Positions 44,998 to 55,440 of a DNA stretch of 64,000 bases are shown here, piece after piece. The stretch spans positions 62,001 to 126,000 of the forward strand of contig VUYT01000019.1 of assembly GCA_008802785.1 (NCBI GenBank). Direction: 5' to 3'. The notes beneath the pieces are model-generated. The model worked only from the letters and a program-made list of their open reading frames with translations, searched no databases and was not told the origin of the DNA. Every line of letters begins with the position of its first letter. Position 1 is the stretch's first letter. Both the position numbers and the translations under genes were made by a program. This stretch comes from Symmetrospora coprosmae. Its lineage: Eukaryota; Basidiomycota; Cystobasidiomycetes; Symmetrosporaceae.

Positions 44998-47101
44998 ATG
45001 GGCCTGATAGACTATGCCAAGTGGGGCAAGCGCGCAATGGCAGCCTCTGACTGGGCTGGCAACCACGCCAACAATGTCGGCGCGAGTGAGTGGAGGCGTG
45101 TCTTCCTTGGGGAGCTGGATCCTGCTGTACATGCGGCGAGCGGAAGGACAGCCTACACCCGGCGCGCAGTGCTGCTCGAGTGCTATGGTCGAGCTGACGA
45201 GCCCATATCCTCATCTTCTTCCTGCACCAGAATTTGGGACGGAGCGCTTCTGGCCGACCTCGGGCGACTACAAGCTCGAGCTCGACAAGTGCGAGCGCAT
45301 CCTACGCACATTCACCGTCGAAGGGCTGCCCACCGAGGAGGAAACAACAACAGCGGACGGGCAGAAGAAGAAGCGGAAAGTGTACCGCAAGATAGTGGGT
45401 CGCCTGATCTCGACGCTCAACAAGCCGACTGGGATCTGAAGTGCGGGACTCTCCTCTTCTTGCCACCTGCAGCCGCCAAAGGTCATACAAGAGGCCAAGG
45501 GTCTGAGTGGGTTGCATATGCACCGCGAACGGCTCTCCGTCTGTCGAACCTTACGCGCTTGCTTCCACAGTCATCTTCAACGCCATGCGCTCCGGGTTTG
45601 CACCATTCAGCGGCGCGGGAGGGGGAGGCATCATCACCGTCAGGATGCGCGACGGCCAGTGGTCGCCTCCGAGCTTCATCTCGCCCAACAACTTTGCCGC
45701 GGGTCTCATGATTGGGCTGGATGTCTACCAGTGTGTGCTCGTGCTCAGGTATGTCGTCCCTTCCTCTCACTGTTGTCGTGGGGCGGCGCACGTACTGCAT
45801 GACAGACTGACTTGCCGCCCCGGGCGCGCAGAACGGAACAAGCAGTGAAAGGCTTTCGGACGCACAATCTCACAATAGGAAGCGAGATTGGCGTGGCTGC
45901 AGGCCCGCTCGGATACGGCATCTCTGGCGAAGCGGGCCTCAAGTCTGGCGCAGGCTTCAAAGCGCCCATCTTCAGCTACGTGCTATCCAAGGGGTTCTTT
46001 GCAGGGGTGGAAGTAGTGGGACAGGCATTCCTGGACCGCTTCGACGAGAACGAGCGCGTGTACTGGTACCCGGGCATCAAGGCCGGCGACATTTTCGACG
46101 GCAAGGTGCGGCGCCCCGCCGAGTCGGACAGGCTGTACGCGGCGCTGCGAGACGCCGAGCTGGGCACGGCGCAGGGCGCGAGTCTCGAGTGGGACACGGA
46201 GGAGGTGACGCAGACGCTCGACCTGGGCGAGGGCGAGGTGCTCAAGTTGCCGCCGACGCCGGAGCAGCTGCAGGCGTGGGAGAGCGCGGGCATCAAGGAC
46301 GAGGAGGACGTCAAGCACGAAGAGGAGGAGCGCAAAGCCGTCCGCTCCCTCCCGCCGCCTCCGCGGCACCCTTACGCGCGCAACAGCAAGGCGCGCTCGT
46401 CCGATGCGAGCTTGCTCAACGGTCGCACGGCGGGGCTGCGCAGCCCAGACATGGGCTACTCGAGCTCGCAGGACCCGAGCCAGGCATCCAGCCCCACAAT
46501 GCCACAGACAGCCCAGCTCGAGTCGTCCTCGTCGTACGCTACTGCGCCTGATCTCAGCCAGGTCACATCGCAAAAGTTCCTCCCGCCACCAAAGAGAAAC
46601 CCGGCACGCGGAGGTGTCACAGGAAGCGCAAGTCCCTCCGGCTCCGGCGGCCGCTTCGTTGCGCCTTCGACATCTGTGTCTACAGCTACAACGGACGACG
46701 CTGGGCAGGAAGCCGCGATCGAGCCCCTCCACGTCCCAGCGGTGCACGCTCCGGACGGGCAGACGGAAGAGACGCTCATTCCGGAAGCGCAGAAACAAGG
46801 GTTGGGCCTGGTGCTCGACGCCGAGAAGAAGGAGGCTGGTGCGCAGGGGGAGCATGTCGAGGTTCCCGCTCCAGACTCGTCGGACATGGCGAACCTCTCC
46901 CTGCGCGAAGATGGCGGCTCGGCGCCGGAACAGCTAGAGATTCCGCAGCCGCCCAAGCTCGAGCATCAGGACAGCGAGGCGTCCTTTACGAGCGTGTACA
47001 GCGAGCCGCAGGAGACGAGCATCCCGCCTCCTCCGGCCTATCAGCCTGGAGAGGGCGAGCAGGCGGTCGCCGGAGATTCGAAGCAGGCTGTTGGACCCTG
47101 A
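44998..47101 (+). CDS. SYLF-domain (Ysc84-like) lipid-binding protein
   Basis: Five exons (44998-45085, 45231-45394, 45473-45500, 45571-45748, 45832-47101) give 575 aa. The N-terminal ~260 residues form a SYLF domain: ERILRTFTVEGLP, PPKVIQEAKGVIFNAMRSGF, GAGGGGIITVRM, WSPPSFI and LTIGSEIGVAAGPLGYG, ending FSYVLSKGFFAGVEV. SYLF domains bind phosphoinositides and, in Ysc84, actin at endocytic sites. The remaining ~310 residues are acidic then Pro/Ser-rich with PPPPR-like stretches; unlike yeast Ysc84 there is no SH3 domain. A Lys-rich loop (GQKKKRKVYRK) interrupts the early part. Confidence 0.88.
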
Positions 47102-47881
47102 TGTGCGACCCGGTCGCTGGAGCCAGCGACCGCAATTTAGAGGAAGTGAGACCGCGAAAAGCTCGTTGTTGTGGAATAGAGAGTGGCGCCTTTGTCTCGA
47201 TAATGATGGCAGTGCATGCACAGGGATGCTCTGACGACTTTCCGGTGATGCATCTCTTCGTGCTCGGAGCAGACGCGTTTCGGTCAGCGACGGCACGCAC
47301 GCGTACAGTGGATGTCGATCGCCATTCCTGCAGACTGGGGCGGGAAAGGGGTTCGGCTCTGCGCAGAGAGACGAGGACGAGGGAGGCCAGCTCTTCTTCC
47401 GCTCACCCATCCTTTCACATTACTGCAAGCCATCGTACAGACACGCACTCTTCTGGACAGCGTCGCTAGTCCTCACTCTCCTTTTGCCGTCCTTCCTCCG
47501 CCTCCGCACGTGCCCCCCTTTCCCTCCGTCGTCCCCCGGCCGCCCTCCGTCACAGCACCGCTCCGCGAACACCAACGGTCCTCCCGTCTTCGTGCGCCCG
47601 GACCTCCAGCCCAAGAGTCACCCACTGCGTTTTCTGCTCGCCGGCCCCAACTTGCTGCCGTGCTCCCCAGCCCTGCTCCACTTCTGTTCTCCCCATCTGT
47701 CCCTTCTCCCGAACAACCCAACAACCTCCCACAAGCAGTCTCAAGCAGCAAACACACACACTCGCTCCAGCAGAGTCACAGCTCTACGCTCTCAGCTTCC
47801 CCTTCGCATCCCGACCTCCAGCCAGATCAATTCCTCACCAGGCAGCGCCTACCTCCACCTCATCACTTGACACCGTCCAAC
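47102..47881. other. upstream region of the secreted protein gene
   Basis: The strand-biased C/T-rich stretch from about 47470 to the start at 47882 looks like a long leader or promoter. No gene is seen. Confidence 0.5.
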
Positions 47882-49516
47882 ATGCTCACCAGCACCACCT
47901 CCCTCGCCGTCACGACCCTCCTCGCAGCTGAGCTGCTCTCCGGGTTCGCCGACGCCGCCCGCTCCAACCCAGCCGTCCGCAGGAGGCACCACGCCCGACT
48001 CGCTGCTAGGCAGGAGCAGGCATCCAACACCCACACCAGCAAGCGCGGTCTCACCTCCATCCTGACTGGACTGGGGCAAGGCACACTGTACTACGACCTG
48101 AACGGCGGAGGTGAGCTGGCGTTTTTTGGCATCTGCCTTTGGATCGACCGGAGCTGACCATCCATCCTCACGCACCGTCTGCTCGCCTCGCTGCAGGCAC
48201 TTGCGGACCTGCCAATGTGCGTGGATATGAGCCGCCCTTCGCATCGTTTCTTACGGGAGAATGTGCTGACTGTTCAGCATCTGCACCCGCGTAACCAGGG
48301 CTGGACACACTTTGCCGAGACCAACGGCTACGGCATGTGCGAGCCGAATGCGGGCTACAAGACGCTCGCTCAGCGCGGCAGCAACCGCGTCGTCGCCATG
48401 CCGAGCAATATGCTGAGCGGCAGGCAGAGCGAGTACTGCGGCAAGGAGGTCGTCGTCACTTTTGGCGGCAAGACCGTCGACAACCTGATTCTCTGGGACG
48501 GCTGTGCCGCCTGCAACTCGAATGTGAGTGCGCGCCAGAGGTGTTCGTTGCAGGTTAGAGCTGACCGCCGCGCTGTGACCACGCCGGACAGAACGGCCTC
48601 GACTTCAGCTCGACCGTCTTTGCCGAGATCTTCGGCGAGGACAATTGCAACAAGGGCAGAATCGATGGCATGTCCTGTGAGTGCAGACCGTACACTCAGG
48701 CGGTGCCTGCCCGGAAGCTGAAATCGCGGTCGTCACGCCGAGCAGGGGAGATCACCAGCAAACAGATCTGGAACCTGAATGGTGATCCTGTCGACAACAG
48801 CGGCAGCGACGATGACACGCCTGCTCCGTCTTCTTCGTCGTCGTCAGAGTACATTGCGCCGACGACTTCCTCGTCGTCGTGGACGCCCGAGCCCAGCCCT
48901 TCGTCAACCGAGAAGGAGCAAGAGGAGGAGAAGCCAGCTACCTCGGCTGCGCCCTGGTCGAGCTCGTCGTCTTGGGTCGCCAGCTCGTCCTCGTCGAGCC
49001 TAGAGGTCGTCGAGAGCAGCCAGAGCAAGAAGGGCGCCTTCTCGTCCAAGACGCAGTGGGAGGCCATCGTCATGCCCGTCAAGACATCGGCCAGTTCTGC
49101 ACCTTCGCCTTCGATTTCGTCTTCATCGTCCGAAGCCGCTGACATACCCGAGGAGACGCAGGAGGTGGAGCAACAGGCCCAGCCCGCGGAGACGATCACG
49201 CCATCCGCAGACGCACCTGCGCCCATCGAGACCGAGGAGTCGCCCGTCCCGGCTGCGCCATCGTCCGGCGACTCGTCTGACGGAGGCGTCTGCAACGAAG
49301 CGCCTGGCGCGTGGAGGTGTGCCGGATGGACGCTGCAGCAGTGCATCCAGACGGGTGCGTCCTAATCTTTGCGATCCCGCTTATCGACCTACCAAGCTGA
49401 CCTTGTGCAATTTCAATATATTGGCAGTCCCCGACTGGATTTGGAGCACTCGCGTTTCGTGCGCCGTTGCACCCATCAATTGCGACTCGCCCAACCCCGT
49501 CTGCCCGCAGTACTAG
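47882..49516 (+). CDS. secreted RlpA-like (double-psi barrel, expansin-like) protein with C-terminal Cys module
   Basis: Six exons (47882-48110, 48197-48216, 48278-48523 or from 48299, 48592-48676, 48746-49354, 49428-49516) give about 425 aa. The first ~26 residues (MLTSTTSLAVTTLLAAELLS...) are a signal peptide, followed by a Kex2-like KR before GLTS. The double-psi barrel has GGGTCGPAN, FAETNGYGMCEPN, VVAMPSNML, CGKEVVVTFGG and LILWDGCAACNSNNGLDFSS. A Ser/Thr/Glu-rich linker of about 150 residues leads to a Cys-rich end, CNEAPGAWRCAGWTLQQC then SCAVAPINC and VCPQY, which could be a carbohydrate-binding module. Such proteins loosen or bind cell-wall polysaccharide. The second exon is a 20-nt microexon. 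The acceptor of exon 3 is uncertain by 21 nt, in frame. Confidence 0.82.
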
Positions 49517-49960
49517 ATATTGGCAGTTCCTCGAGACGCGGCGTGACCTGACAGCCTGGAGCTGCATTTCCGTCCGCTCATTCTCGACGAGTCTCGTATC
49601 CACCGACAAAGACGGGCTCTTTGCTCATGATCAGTGTTACGAGGACAAGGACAACAACAGTGGCATGTGACGATAGCTAGCGCCGTGCGCTCGCTGGTAT
49701 CCGACGGTCGTTCCGAGGGCAGTGCCCTGTTCCTCCGCCCATTCTCCCTGTAGCAGTAGCAGCATCGTTGGGAATCGTTTGGTCTCCAGACCCATGCACG
49801 TCTCTTGTCCCCTGATGAGCTTGGCTGCTCTGCTTCCTTCTTGCTCAGCTCGTGTGCAATGCAACGATGCCTCTCAAGCCACGGCTGTCTCCGATGGCAA
49901 TGGCGTCTGGCCCGGCTGGTCCTGTGACGGGTACCGCATGCTCCTCAGACCTGCATGCGG
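49517..49960. other. convergent intergenic region
   Basis: This holds the 3' flanks of the secreted protein gene and PET191. No feature is seen. Confidence 0.5.
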
Positions 49961-50292
49961 TCACCGTACATCGACGCGCTCGTCCTCTGCTGCCTTCTTC
50001 TTGATTGTCCCCGGGTCGAGACCCCTGAAGCGCTTGCGCATGTCGAGCTGTAGATTGCGAGATTCACACATCAGCATCGGCAGCACTCGCCCCTACGGAC
50101 CTATCAGGGAAGGGTCAAGCGCACCATCCCGCGCTTGCACTCGAAGAAGGCGACGCGCAGATGCTGGCACGGCTCTGGTAGCTCGTTGGCGTGCTCCTTG
50201 ATGCACGCTTGCGGCGTGTTGCCCTTGCGCAGGACGCAGTCGGACCGCATGACGCAGTCGACAAACTCGCTCCGGAGGTTGTTGCAGCTCAT
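49961..50292 (-). CDS. pet191: cytochrome c oxidase assembly factor PET191/COA5
   Basis: Two exons (50292-50125, 50047-49961) give 84 aa. MSCNNLRSEFVDCVMRSDC and EPCQHLRVAFFECKRGM carry the twin Cx9C pairs typical of Mia40 substrates of the intermembrane space, and LDMRKRFRGLD is the Pet191 C-terminal signature. The protein is needed to assemble complex IV. The intron lies exactly after KRGM. Confidence 0.92.
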
Positions 50293-51008
50293 GTTGGATA
50301 GTGCAGAGGCAGCAGCGGCGAGAAGGAGGCGATAGGGGTAGAGTAGACGACCAGCAAGTTAGGTGCGCCGTGTGTTCGAAGCACAAGAGCAAGGGCAGGT
50401 GGCGCTGGATGCGGTCGATCGACTCGGAGGTCCCGGAGAGGGGTCAGAGAGCTTGAGGACGGGACACACCCTCTCTGCTGTAGACGACACAATGGTTCTC
50501 AAGGTCTGCAGACGGAGCACTGTGAACTGACCAGGCTTCCCGATTGAGCCTTGCCTATGCTTCACGATACTGAAGTCTGGCCTTCGAGGCGATAGACATG
50601 CTGGTCTCCACCGCAGCAGCAACCATGGCACGCATGTCTCGGACACAATCTGTCAACACAGCCGAAGCTACACTCACGGCTCACTCGGTCTGTCCTTGCA
50701 GTTGGTCAGAGACGGTCCAACTTCTATCCTATCGGGGAGCAGCCGCTGCTAGATGCTGCATTACCCACCGCGCATGGAGCTTTCCCACACTGAAAGGAGT
50801 GCGAGGGGGGATACCAGCGCAGCCTCGACGGGCAAAAGCCAGCGGGTCAGCGTCGCCCACCTCTACATAAGCTTGTCGCCCTCGCCGTGCATATTGGCTC
50901 TGCTTCCTGCTCAGTCGAACTTTCACGCTACGAACCATTGCACGACAATCCCTCAACTACCTAGAATCAGACTATCGCATACCTGCGGTCAAGAAAGAAG
51001 TTGTTGCC
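50293..51008. other. divergent region between PET191 and the four-gene array
   Basis: The right half holds the promoter box of array copy A (listed separately). No supported gene lies here. Confidence 0.5.
50781..50870 (+). promoter_or_regulatory. shared upstream box and TATA-like element of array copy A
   Basis: TTTCCCACACTGAA (50781-50794) and AGCGCAGCC (50816-50824) recur upstream of copy D with the identical 35-bp spacing, and a TATA-like TACATAAGCTTGTCG (from 50864) corresponds to TATAAATGGGCTTGTCG there. The start codon is about 145 bp downstream of the TATA-like word. Confidence 0.65.
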
Positions 51009-51654
51009 ATGTCGTCGTCTACTAACGCTCCTGGCGTGCCAGTCGGGGTGGCCTGTTACAGATGCATGAGGTACGTTGCGATGTTTTCTTGTCATTTACA
51101 CACACTGCTGATTGACTGTCGATCCATGCAGGATTCTCCAATGGCTGCCATATTCCGACGGTACGGGTTTCTACTACACAGGAGATAGCCCTAGTTGTCA
51201 AGCTTCAAGTAACGGAGAAAGATGCCTGAATTGGAACCACCCCTCTCACCGCACGACGTCAGATCCTGCTTCTGCGTCAGCTCCACGACCCCACCGTCGA
51301 AGTCGTACATATGTCTTCCCTACTCCAGGCGAGAACGCCTTCGTCTGGATAGCCTCTCCAGGAATGGCACCGTCTCCTCACGACTTGCCTCCTGCCCCCA
51401 ATTTCGCTCCTCGCCAAGCTCCACAGAGTCGAACGCCGTCCTCTGCTGGATCGCTCACACCGACACAGTCACGGTACTATCAGAGCGCGCGAACGTCGCC
51501 TGCAACGTCGCGGCCAGCCACGCCCACAGGGACGGATCGTCAAAGGCGCGGGTCCCAATCACCGCATCGACAGGGCGATCGCTCGAGACTTCAGACACGT
51601 GTCACTGGTCAAGTCGTACATCTGGTCAGGGAATCGCTGATGCGCCGTAAGTGA
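51009..51654 (+). CDS. array paralogue A: small four-Cys protein of unknown family
   Basis: Two exons (51009-51070, 51132-51654) give 194 aa. Exon 1 encodes a 20-residue start ending in CYRC-MR; the 61-nt intron falls after two bases of the next codon. Exon 2 opens ILQWLPYSDGTGFYYTGDSP followed by C, eight residues, C (QASSNGER between them). Next comes RTYVFPTPGE, then a Ser/Pro/Arg/Gln-rich low-complexity region. The tail VVHLVRESLMRRK is the most diverged of the four copies; a GTAAGT donor overlaps the stop region, so an extra exon is possible. No signal peptide or membrane segment. The paired Cys (C-x2-C ... C-x8-C) could bind zinc; this is inference. I do not recognise the family. Confidence 0.72.
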
Positions 51655-52465
51655 TAGATCGTTTGGTCGGATAACGACGACCGCAATGCCGCAGTATGCA
51701 ATGAGAGACGCCATCCGCCTGCTGCCCCACTCGATGTGTCTTCCCTCCTCTGAATATCCTGCGTAGACGTCCGCCACTCGTTCTGAGAGTCTCGCTCCTT
51801 GCTTGTCTCCCATTGATGCATTCGGCACCGAGTGACAGGCAGGTACAGGACCGCCGTATTCATCAGCTGATATCGCCCGCAAGACGTCGCTTCCCACCGG
51901 AGCCGACTTGAACGCTGCATTTCCAATATGTTGGTCGTCCTCGTCTCATGGTGTGCTGAGCCCTTTCTCCCAACGCGCCCCCTTTGACAGCCGCCTCTTG
52001 AAGCGGCGCTCTCTGCAGACCAAGCTTTTTGCATGCCAACGCACGTCGTCTCTCGCCGGATCTGCACTGCAGATCGCGCAGAGATGATGCAGAGTGATAC
52101 GTATCACGCACTCTTGCTCCCTCGGTCACCTTGGAGCAACTACTCTCTGCCATTCAAACATCAACACGCCGCCGACGGCCGACCTCGAAGCAACAGCACC
52201 GGTCGTGCAGCACCGCACTCTAGGACATCACCGCATGCAGAAGGGCCTCTGCTAGCGTAGACCACAGCACTGACTGACGCATGATCGTAGATGCTCTGCC
52301 AGCTCTTCCGTCCGGATTGCCTCCCTCATACCGTAGGAGGCTATGCGCCTGCCTCCTACCGACACTCAGCTCTTACGCTATACATTTATCCACTCGCCAA
52401 CACGATCGTATTCCACACTTGCTCAAGCTCTGTCATCAGTTAATCAGGCACTACCCTTTGCGACC
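51655..52465. other. spacer between array copies A and B
   Basis: I see no intact paralogue here on either strand. An AT-rich TATACATTTAT word (about 52380-52390) lies 76 bp before copy B and may be its core promoter. Confidence 0.45.
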
Positions 52466-53093
52466 ATGTCGACTGCACCGACCGGGGTTTCTTGCCGACG
52501 AGGGTGCAACAAGTACGTGGAAATCGCCTCCCAGTGCTCTGGGTTGCCAGAAGCTGCGAGTAAAGCTGATCTGCGTCTGACCATACAGAATACTGCAGTG
52601 GGTCCGTGACCCTGATCGTCCGGGCGATTTCTACTGCACCGGCGATCGTGGGGCCTGCAGAAGGAGTTTCATCCCGTCGAGGTGTAAGCCTCCCGCCGGA
52701 TACGAGAATCATCGCCATGCTACGAATCCTGCTGCCGCGGCGCGGCCGTCTACCCGCACATACATCGTCGCATATGACCCGCACCCTCCAACATATGGTC
52801 GTCAAGCCCGCCATTTTCGACGCCGCCCTCTTACCGCAATGTCAGAAAGGGCGAGCTCTCCGGCTCTTTCAACCGCTTCGCAGCGATTTCCAGCCGTCCA
52901 GTATTCGGTTGTGCCGTCGCGCACATCGTCCCCGCGCCCCGATCGCACACCGTCGCCAGTGGGCCCTCGCTATCGCCCTGTCAGTCCGTTCCAACAGAGC
53001 CGGCCAGACGACCACGGTAGCACTTATCTCGTGGACGCCAGGGGAGTGATGATATACACCGACCGCGACGGACGCTACTATGTTGAAGAGTGA
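52466..53093 (+). CDS. array paralogue B: small Cys-pair protein of unknown family
   Basis: Two exons (52466-52512, 52589-53093) give 183 aa. Exon 1 (MSTAPTGVSCRRGCNK) ends just past a C-x3-C pair, and the intron is in the same phase as in copy A. Exon 2 begins ILQWVRDPDRPGDFYCTGDR and continues GAC-RRSFIPSR-C, matching copy A (ILQW, FY.TGD, C-x8-C). RTYIVAYDP follows, then a low-complexity Ser/Pro/Arg region, and the end TYLVDARGVMIYTDRDGRYY with VEE. No signal peptide. This is the best-preserved copy and the best query for a family search. Confidence 0.75.
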
Positions 53094-53625
53094 CGGTTCT
53101 GCTGCAAAGTCATCCAACACGGAGCATTGCCATCTGTTCACGATGTCATCGATCCGTGCGTCGTCTCACCGATGTTTTGTAACCTGCCTGCCAGTATACA
53201 AGGGTGAGTGATCTACGTTGATCATCGATCCGGACGCCATCCATGTCTGGCCCTTTCTGCCCTTGAACGTCCTCTCTCCTCCTCCCCCACCTCTCTTCCC
53301 CTTGTGTGCCTCTTGTCCTCCACAAAGCAGCCGATCCGTGTGGCACCTGACCGGATTCAGCATCCGCGGGGATCGGCTACGCTGGACAGAGTCAGCTGAC
53401 CTGCGACTGCACTGCCTGTACCCAGAGGTGTCCAGTCTTGGGTCGCCGTGGCGGTGTGTCTCGGACTATGGCTCCAAGCTACGCTCCCCATGGCTACGAG
53501 GTTATAAAGCTGGCTCGCAGGATCCTAGGGCTCCCCTCTCGTTTCGCTCCTCGAATCGCCGCATCCTACAGCATCTCTTCACTTCAGCGTAACCCAGTTG
53601 ACCAACCACTCTTCCCATTCCCGAC
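53094..53625. other. spacer between array copies B and C
   Basis: It contains a short CCTCCTCCCCCACCTC-type tract near 53278 and the TATA element of copy C. No intact paralogue is seen. Confidence 0.45.
53513..53518 (+). promoter_or_regulatory. TATA box of array copy C
   Basis: TATAAA lies 113 bp before the copy C start, in the context TATAAAGCTGGCTCG, similar to the TATA-like contexts of copies A and D. Confidence 0.55.
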
Positions 53626-54131
53626 ATGCCGCTCCAATTCAGCGTCCAGCCACAGGCAGGCAGCCAGGGCATACCGCAGGTCGTCCAGTGCAAGCGATGC
53701 ACTCAGTCAGTCATTCCGGCCTCCTTGCTATTCTTTCCGGTTGGCTTACTGACGCCTTCGACTGCAGGCGATTAATGTGGATAAGCGGTCCGAACGGATT
53801 GCGTTACACGGGAGATGGGACCCCATGCAGAGTTTCTTTTATGCGGAAGCGTTGCGAGCCGCGAGGAGAGCACCGCGACCATAAAAGCCTGACCAATCAG
53901 GCTCGCTCCAATAATCGTCCGTTGCATAGCGAAGACAATACCTACCTCGTGACCCGTCGCCCAATCGGAGAGAGACCGCCCTCTCCAACGCCTCCCGGGC
54001 ACCGTCCGAGGCCTTTGCGTTTCAGGCCGACGCAACCACTGCAGCGAAGCGGGTCGGGTCGCATACTCGATGCCAGGGGCGCCCAAGTCTACATGAACCA
54101 GGACACCGGTTTTCAATGGGTGGAGACCTAG
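53626..54131 (+). CDS. array paralogue C: small Cys-pair protein of unknown family
   Basis: Two exons (53626-53705, 53768-54131) give 147 aa. Exon 1 (27 codons) ends in QCKRCTQ, a C-x2-C pair, with the intron in the same phase as in A and B. Exon 2 reads RLMWISGPNGLRYTGDGTP then C-RVSFMRKR-C, the same core. NTYLVTRRP corresponds to the T-Y-[VIL] element of A and B. The tail is GRILDARGAQVYMNQDTGFQ with WVET, clearly homologous to the end of B. No signal peptide. Identity between copies is low outside these anchor points, pointing to fast divergence after duplication. Confidence 0.74.
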
Positions 54132-54842
54132 AGTCCAGATCCAACCACTGCCAGTGGGTGGAAAGCGGCCTCTTTCCGCGGACTCCGTCCTCTCTCCACG
54201 CTCCATAGAAGACCTTGCCCACAAAAAGCTCTGACGCTGTCCTTTTAGATTGTGCTCACCTCGATCCCTGTACTGTCACCCTCCTCATTTTCCAACCTTA
54301 CTCCCTCCTGCCGATGCCTGCCCTCTAAATCCTGACGTTCCTCTCATGATAGTCCGCTCATCTCCCTGCGCATCACGTCAGAAAACTACTACCTTCGCCC
54401 TTCTTACGGGCGCCCAGCAAAAGCTGACCGGTCGCTATGACGCCCTTACTCGCGCATTACACGGACACTTGTCTCAGTTTCAACACATCACGGAAGTCGA
54501 CACGGCAATGCGGCCAAATTTTAGCACCTGCCGTTTGGATGGCGCCGCGCTGGTCAGAGACTAGCCTGGTTGACGACGCCTCTGCAAGTAGCTGATCCTC
54601 CAAGAGCAGCGTCGATACATCCCTTGTCGCATGCAAATTTTCCCACACTGAAGGGGGAGCGAATTCGGGTGTAAGCGCAGCCTTAGAGGCTAAAGCAGCT
54701 GACAATCGGCTCCTCCAACCTATAAATGGGCTTGTCGTAAGTCGGACTCTCCTCTCTTTAGCTCGTGACTTTGCATACCACCGCACTTGCCTACAGCTCC
54801 TGATCCGGTCTGTCATTTCCCCTTCCTCTGCCTGTACGACAC
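54132..54842. other. spacer between array copies C and D
   Basis: The left part shows no gene. The right part contains the promoter box of copy D, listed separately. Confidence 0.45.
54639..54726 (+). promoter_or_regulatory. shared upstream box and TATA box of array copy D
   Basis: TTTCCCACACTGAA (54639-54652), AGCGCAGCC (54674-54682) and TATAAA (54721-54726) sit at the same relative distances (35 and 82 bp) as in copy A (35 and 83 bp). The intervening bases are partly conserved. The start codon lies 122 bp after TATAAA. Confidence 0.68.
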
Positions 54843-55356
54843 ATGACGCCCGGCGCGCCGGCCCCTGCTTCAACCTGGCTGCCTTGCAAGCGAGGGTGCG
54901 AGAGGTGAGGCACCTTGATGCTCCAGCATTCTCCAGTGATGTCAACGAGTCTAGCTCTCTAGCAAGCTGACATACCTGAGAGGTGCCATTATGCACAGAC
55001 GGCTCCTATGTTATACAACATCGCAGGGGCTTCAATCGAGAGATCAAAGAGCCTGCCCGAAGTCCCTCTTCTCCAAGAAGCCATGCCGGCCAGACCCTGC
55101 GGGTCTTCCCCGCCCATCGAAGCCGCCTCGTGCAGCACCACTGCCTCTAACGAGCACGGAGCCGGCACATATCGCACCAAATTGTCTGGGCCCCTCGCAA
55201 CGAAGCCGCTCACGCCAACCCCAGCCTCCCTCGCCCCGTGACGAGCGTCGTTACGCTCCGTCTGAGCCGATCAGAAGAGTGACGGAGACACTTTATCTCG
55301 ACAGCAAGGACAGGCGTGTTAGATGGGAAGATCGCACGCCTTATGTATTAGGCTGA
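54843..55356 (+). CDS. array paralogue D: most diverged Cys-pair protein
   Basis: Two exons (54843-54904, 54963-55356) give 151 aa. Exon 1 ends PCKRGCER with a C-x3-C pair and the same intron phase as the other copies. Exon 2 begins KLTYLRGAIMHRR, has an extra Cys (LLCYTT), then GLQSRDQRAC-PKSLFSKKP-C, which aligns with GLRYTGDGTPC-RVSFMRKR-C of copy C. A Pro/Ser/Arg-rich middle follows and the end is TLYLDSKDRRVRWEDRTPYV with LG, the counterpart of the LDARG tail. Two acceptors are possible (54962, chosen because it keeps the frame). No signal peptide. Confidence 0.66.
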
Positions 55357-55440
55357 TGGCAAGAGTGCGTTGCGCATGCCTTAGCGGGAGTTGCGGCTCC
55401 ATTCGCGCTAAAGTAAACGGCGAGCCGTCTCGTTCCCTCT

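Noticed and set aside
51655-54842. Further broken array copies in the spacers
   Set aside because: No second core with the C-x8-C pattern or LDARG-like tail could be found in either strand.
50293-55356. Idea that the four array genes encode secreted effectors
   Set aside because: None of the four start regions has a hydrophobic signal segment; the first exons are polar and Cys-containing.
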